A stretch of DNA of 64,000 nucleotides from Candidatus Aminicenantes bacterium UBA6072 (lineage in GTDB: Bacteria > Acidobacteriota > Aminicenantia > UBA2199). Positions 61,276 to 64,000 of the stretch are shown here, one piece after another (the stretch's first letter is position 1; each line of letters opens with the position of its first letter). The stretch is from positions 62,001 through 126,000 of the forward strand of contig DIXU01000004.1 in assembly GCA_002436105.1 (NCBI GenBank). Reading direction: 5' to 3'. The position numbers were made by a program, and so were the translations under genes. Below the pieces are notes generated by a model. The model did no database searches. It saw nothing but the letters and a program-made list of their open reading frames with translations, and was not told the DNA's origin.

Positions 61276-63204
61276 TTAGCGGAATCGCGAAATGACGGAA
61301 TCCTTGACCCTTTCGAACATCTCGGCATTGAAGCGGATCTTGTACTCTTCCTGCTTGCTCAGCAGGAAGGAACCGAAGCGGGTATTCTTGGCCTCCTCCA
61401 GCCGTTTGGCGTAATAGGCCTGGCGCTCCCTGGCGAAATCGTCGTCGCTGACGACTTTCTTGGTCTTCAGCTTGACGACGGCCACGGCGGTCTTCAGCGC
61501 CAGGGGCGCGGAATAGGCATTCTCCTCCAGGGCGAACACGGCCTCGTCCAGTCCCGGCGTTACGGGCAGGTCGGCCAGGCGGTCGCCGCGCTGGTAGGCG
61601 GCGGTCTCGATCTTCAGCGCCTCCTGCTTCAGGTAGGCCTCGATCTTCCCGGCGTCGGCCAGGCGGTTCAGCTCGTCGGACACCCGGCGCGCCCGCTCCT
61701 CCAGCATCCGCAGCTTCTTGGCGTTGGCCACCTCGGCAGCGACTTTCTGGCGCACCGCGTCGAAGGGCTCGGTCTGGGCCTTGGCCACCCGGGTCAGCCG
61801 GACCACGGCGATGCCCTCGGGAAATTCCAGCGGCTCGGAGATCTCGCTCTCGCTCATGGCGAAGAGCTTTTGCGAGATATAGCCCATCTCATCCAGGTCC
61901 TTGATGGCCTGGCCGCGGGTGAGCGGCCCGCTGTCGACCACCTTGGTTCCCAGCTTGCCGGCGCCGGCAGCGAGGCTTTCGGCCTTCTTGACCCTCTGAT
62001 GGGCCTGGGCCATTCTCTCGCCGGCCAGCTTCCTCAGTCTCTCGTTCTCCAGCACGCCGCGGATGCGGGGCTTGACGACGTCGAAGCTCTGCTGCTGCTC
62101 CTCGACCTTTTCGGGGACGTAGAGCAGCGAAAAGGCGCCGCCGGCGTCCACGGGCGAGGAGATGCCCCCCTGCTTGAGGTTGTCGATCAGCGATTTTTCC
62201 TGGGCGCTGAAGCTCTGCCAGCCCCAGTAGCCCCAGTCGCCGCCTTCCTTGGCTTTTTCGTCCTGGGACAGCTCGCGGGCCCGGTCGGCGAAGTTTTCCG
62301 CGGTCAGCGAGGCGGCGATCTCATCCATGCGCTTCAGGACATCCTCGCGGGTCGCCTCGTCGTAGGCCACGCGGATGCGGCTGACCTTGGTCTTGCCGGG
62401 GATCCTGAACATGGCCTTGTTCTCCTTGTAGTAGGCGAACAGGTCTTCCTCCTTGAGGGTGATCTCCTTCTTGAGATCCGCGAATTTCAGGGCCAGCACC
62501 TCGCCCGAGCGCTTCTCATCGCCCTGGAACAGCTGCGGGTTCTTGGCGTGGAATTCGCGCAGCTCCTCCTCGGAGGCCGCAGGCTGTTCCTTGACGTCAT
62601 CCGGGCGGAAAACGACGTAGTCCAGCTCGGCCTTGTCGTTCTCCCTGCGGAAATCCTCGCGCAGCAGGTCGGTGTCGAGGACCAGGCCGGCGGTCACCAG
62701 TTCCTTGAGCTTGTCGGCCAGGATGTCCTGGCGCAGGCTCTCCTCGAAATCGACCACGGTGACGTGGTTGTAGGCCAGCAGGCGCTCGTATTCCTCCGAG
62801 CCGATGAAGCGGCCGTCGCGCTGGAAGGACGGCTGGGCGCGGATCGCGTCCTGCAGCTCGGCGTCGGAGACCTCGAGGCGGAGCTTCCTGGCCTCGCCCT
62901 GCACGATGCGGCCGCTGATCATCCCCTGCAGCACCTGCTCGGCGATGCGCATCTGGTCGATCATCTGGCGGCTGAAGTTGTCCTTGAACTGGTTGCGGTA
63001 CATCTCCAGGGTGCGGGCCAGGTTCTTCTGGAATTCCTCGCCGCCGATGGTGGAGCGGCCGACGGCGGCCACGTCGCGGTCCAGGCCCTCCGAGTCGAAG
63101 CGTCCCGATCCCCATTGCACGAAAATGAAGCCGATGAAAGCCAGTATCACCAGCCACAGGGTCCAGGAAAGTGATTTCAGGTTGTTCCTCATGGATCTGA
63201 GCAT
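61276..63204 (-). CDS. ppiD: PpiD-like periplasmic peptidyl-prolyl isomerase/chaperone
   Basis: 642 residues. One N-terminal membrane helix (residues 13-32), SurA-N-like chaperone helices (40-220), a parvulin domain in the middle (about 265-375; GGDWGYWGWQSF and GGAFSLLYV match parvulin landmarks) and a degenerate C-terminal part. It assists folding of outer-membrane and secreted proteins. TAATG overlap with the histidine kinase; GGAGG ribosome site. Confidence 0.88.
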   Translation of the reverse strand: MLRSMRNNLKSLSWTLWLVILAFIGFIFVQWGSGRFDSEGLDRDVAAVGRSTIGGEEFQKNLARTLEMYRNQFKDNFSRQMIDQMRIAEQVLQGMISGRIVQGEARKLRLEVSDAELQDAIRAQPSFQRDGRFIGSEEYERLLAYNHVTVVDFEESLRQDILADKLKELVTAGLVLDTDLLREDFRRENDKAELDYVVFRPDDVKEQPAASEEELREFHAKNPQLFQGDEKRSGEVLALKFADLKKEITLKEEDLFAYYKENKAMFRIPGKTKVSRIRVAYDEATREDVLKRMDEIAASLTAENFADRARELSQDEKAKEGGDWGYWGWQSFSAQEKSLIDNLKQGGISSPVDAGGAFSLLYVPEKVEEQQQSFDVVKPRIRGVLENERLRKLAGERMAQAHQRVKKAESLAAGAGKLGTKVVDSGPLTRGQAIKDLDEMGYISQKLFAMSESEISEPLEFPEGIAVVRLTRVAKAQTEPFDAVRQKVAAEVANAKKLRMLEERARRVSDELNRLADAGKIEAYLKQEALKIETAAYQRGDRLADLPVTPGLDEAVFALEENAYSAPLALKTAVAVVKLKTKKVVSDDDFARERQAYYAKRLEEAKNTRFGSFLLSKQEEYKIRFNAEMFERVKDSVISRFR

Positions 63205-64000
63205 TATGATTCCTCCGCTTGGGTTTGCTGATTGAAATTCTTGTCCGCGGCCTTCAGGTAGACCGTGACCGTGGCCCCGCCTTCCTCGTTGTTGCGGATG
63301 ACGATGTTGCCCTGGTGCTCCTGGATGATGTTGTAGGCGATGGTCAGCCCGATGCCCTTCTTCTGGGTGCGGCTCTTGGTGGTATAGAACGGGTCGAAGG
63401 CCTTGTCCAGGTTCTTGAAGCCGCCGCCGTTGTCGCTGATCTCCACGATGGCCTGGCGGCCGTCCAGAGAGCGCTTCAGGTCAATGGCCACGCGGCCGTT
63501 GCGCACGTGGTTCTCGCGCAGGGCCTCGAGGGCGTTCTCCACGATGCCCTCAAATACCTGCCACAGGGCGAAATGGTTGCCCTGGATGATCACGTCCTGG
63601 TTGAAGTGGTTGCGGATGATGGCGTGCTCGCTGTTCTCCGGCCGCGAGCCGATGACCTTGACCAGCTTTTCCAGCAGGTTGGAGATGCTGAGATCCATCT
63701 TGACCTGGTCCATGTCGGGATTCATCTGGTTCAGCTGGTCGATGATGTTCTTGATGCGCACGGCCTGCTTCTGGATGCTGTTCAGCTTCTCGCGGATGTA
63801 GGGGCTCGCGTCTTCGCGGATGCCGATCAGGTCCACGTAGCCCAGGATGCCGGTCAGCGGGTTGTTGATCTCGTGGGCGAAGCCGGAGACGATGGCGGTC
63901 AGCGACTTCTGCTTCTCGGACTGGATGATGTGCCGCTGCGTGTCGCGCAGCTCCTGCATGGCCACCTGCAGCTTCTGGTTGGACTCGTTCAGCTCGCGGG
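63204..64000 (-). CDS. Sensor histidine kinase, N-terminus outside the window
   Basis: At least 265 residues; the frame stays open past the first ATG (63965) to the window edge, with a coiled-coil linker (RELNESNQKLQVAMQELRD). HisKA box FAHEINNPLTGILGYVDLI with the phosphoaccepting His, HATPase N box VENALEAL, G1 ISDNGGGF, and G2 TKSRTQKKGIGLTIAYNII. The sensor part and the cognate response regulator are not visible. Confidence 0.93.
   Translation of the reverse strand, partial: RELNESNQKLQVAMQELRDTQRHIIQSEKQKSLTAIVSGFAHEINNPLTGILGYVDLIGIREDASPYIREKLNSIQKQAVRIKNIIDQLNQMNPDMDQVKMDLSISNLLEKLVKVIGSRPENSEHAIIRNHFNQDVIIQGNHFALWQVFEGIVENALEALRENHVRNGRVAIDLKRSLDGRQAIVEISDNGGGFKNLDKAFDPFYTTKSRTQKKGIGLTIAYNIIQEHQGNIVIRNNEEGGATVTVYLKAADKNFNQQTQAEES

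Noticed and set aside
59362..63174. 1270-codon open frame on the plus strand opposite the OPT and ppiD genes
   Set aside because: It is the antisense of two genes with clear family motifs; composition (His, Gln, Asp, Gly-rich, no hydrophobic core) is typical of GC-rich shadow frames.

Overview
The window is about 64 kb of compact, GC-rich bacterial chromosome (roughly 60% G+C by eye) with 57 supported protein genes, two tRNA genes, one gene fragment and several spacers with unusual repeats. The gene content points to a Gram-negative (diderm) anaerobe-like heterotroph: a TolC/MFP/RND efflux operon, an Mla-type lipid transport set, a LolB-like lipoprotein, a TPR-porin for polysaccharide export, PpiD, lytic transglycosylases and an OPT peptide transporter. 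The vWFA-related secreted protein, the DUF4416 protein and the paired MacB-type permeases are common in Acidobacteriota and Candidatus Aminicenantes; that placement is an inference from gene families only, since no rRNA gene is present.

Layout. 1-12.7 kb: mixed single genes (kinase fragment, macro-domain protein, a eukaryote-type AdoMet decarboxylase homologue, beta-propeller protein, tlyA-nadK, TPR protein, DUF4416, lytic transglycosylase, alpha/beta hydrolase), most with recognisable sigma-70 promoters. 13.0-17.4 kb: a tight three-gene cassette (sugar-nucleotide epimerase, membrane GT2 synthase, TPR/beta-barrel porin) that looks like a minimal exopolysaccharide synthesis and export unit. 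17.4-23.2 kb (minus strand): an unknown 633-residue protein, uvrB, a vWFA-like secreted protein, then a second copy of the last codons of uvrB. 23.4-30.4 kb: tag, then a TetR-regulated TolC-MFP-RND efflux operon closed by a strong terminator. 31.0-41.6 kb: a long plus-strand housekeeping operon, lolB-like, ispE, tRNA-Gln, prs, rplY, pth, rpsF, rpsR, rplI, dnaB, mlaE, mlaF, mlaD, radA. 41.7-46.4 kb: PIN-TRAM protein, ispF, der, parA, parB. 46.7-64.0 kb (minus strand): histidine kinase, ppiD, OPT transporter, M24 peptidase, lipA, phosphoesterase, GAF-like protein, slt, esterase, ddl, ruvX, mltG, yfiH and two MacB-type permeases.

The most unusual signals are (i) a family of short tandem word arrays, typically four units of 6, 7 or 8 bases, each spacer with its own word, many sharing a GTGA/TCAC core, some running into stop codons of neighbouring genes; (ii) a tRNA-Gln gene lying wholly inside the 3' end of the ispE reading frame; (iii) a pth gene that appears to start with AUU; (iv) duplicated uvrB 3' ends flanking a vWFA gene; (v) a bacterial homologue of the eukaryote-type AdoMet decarboxylase; and (vi) two likely leaderless genes. 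No CRISPR array, insertion sequence, prophage or classical secondary-metabolite cluster was seen.
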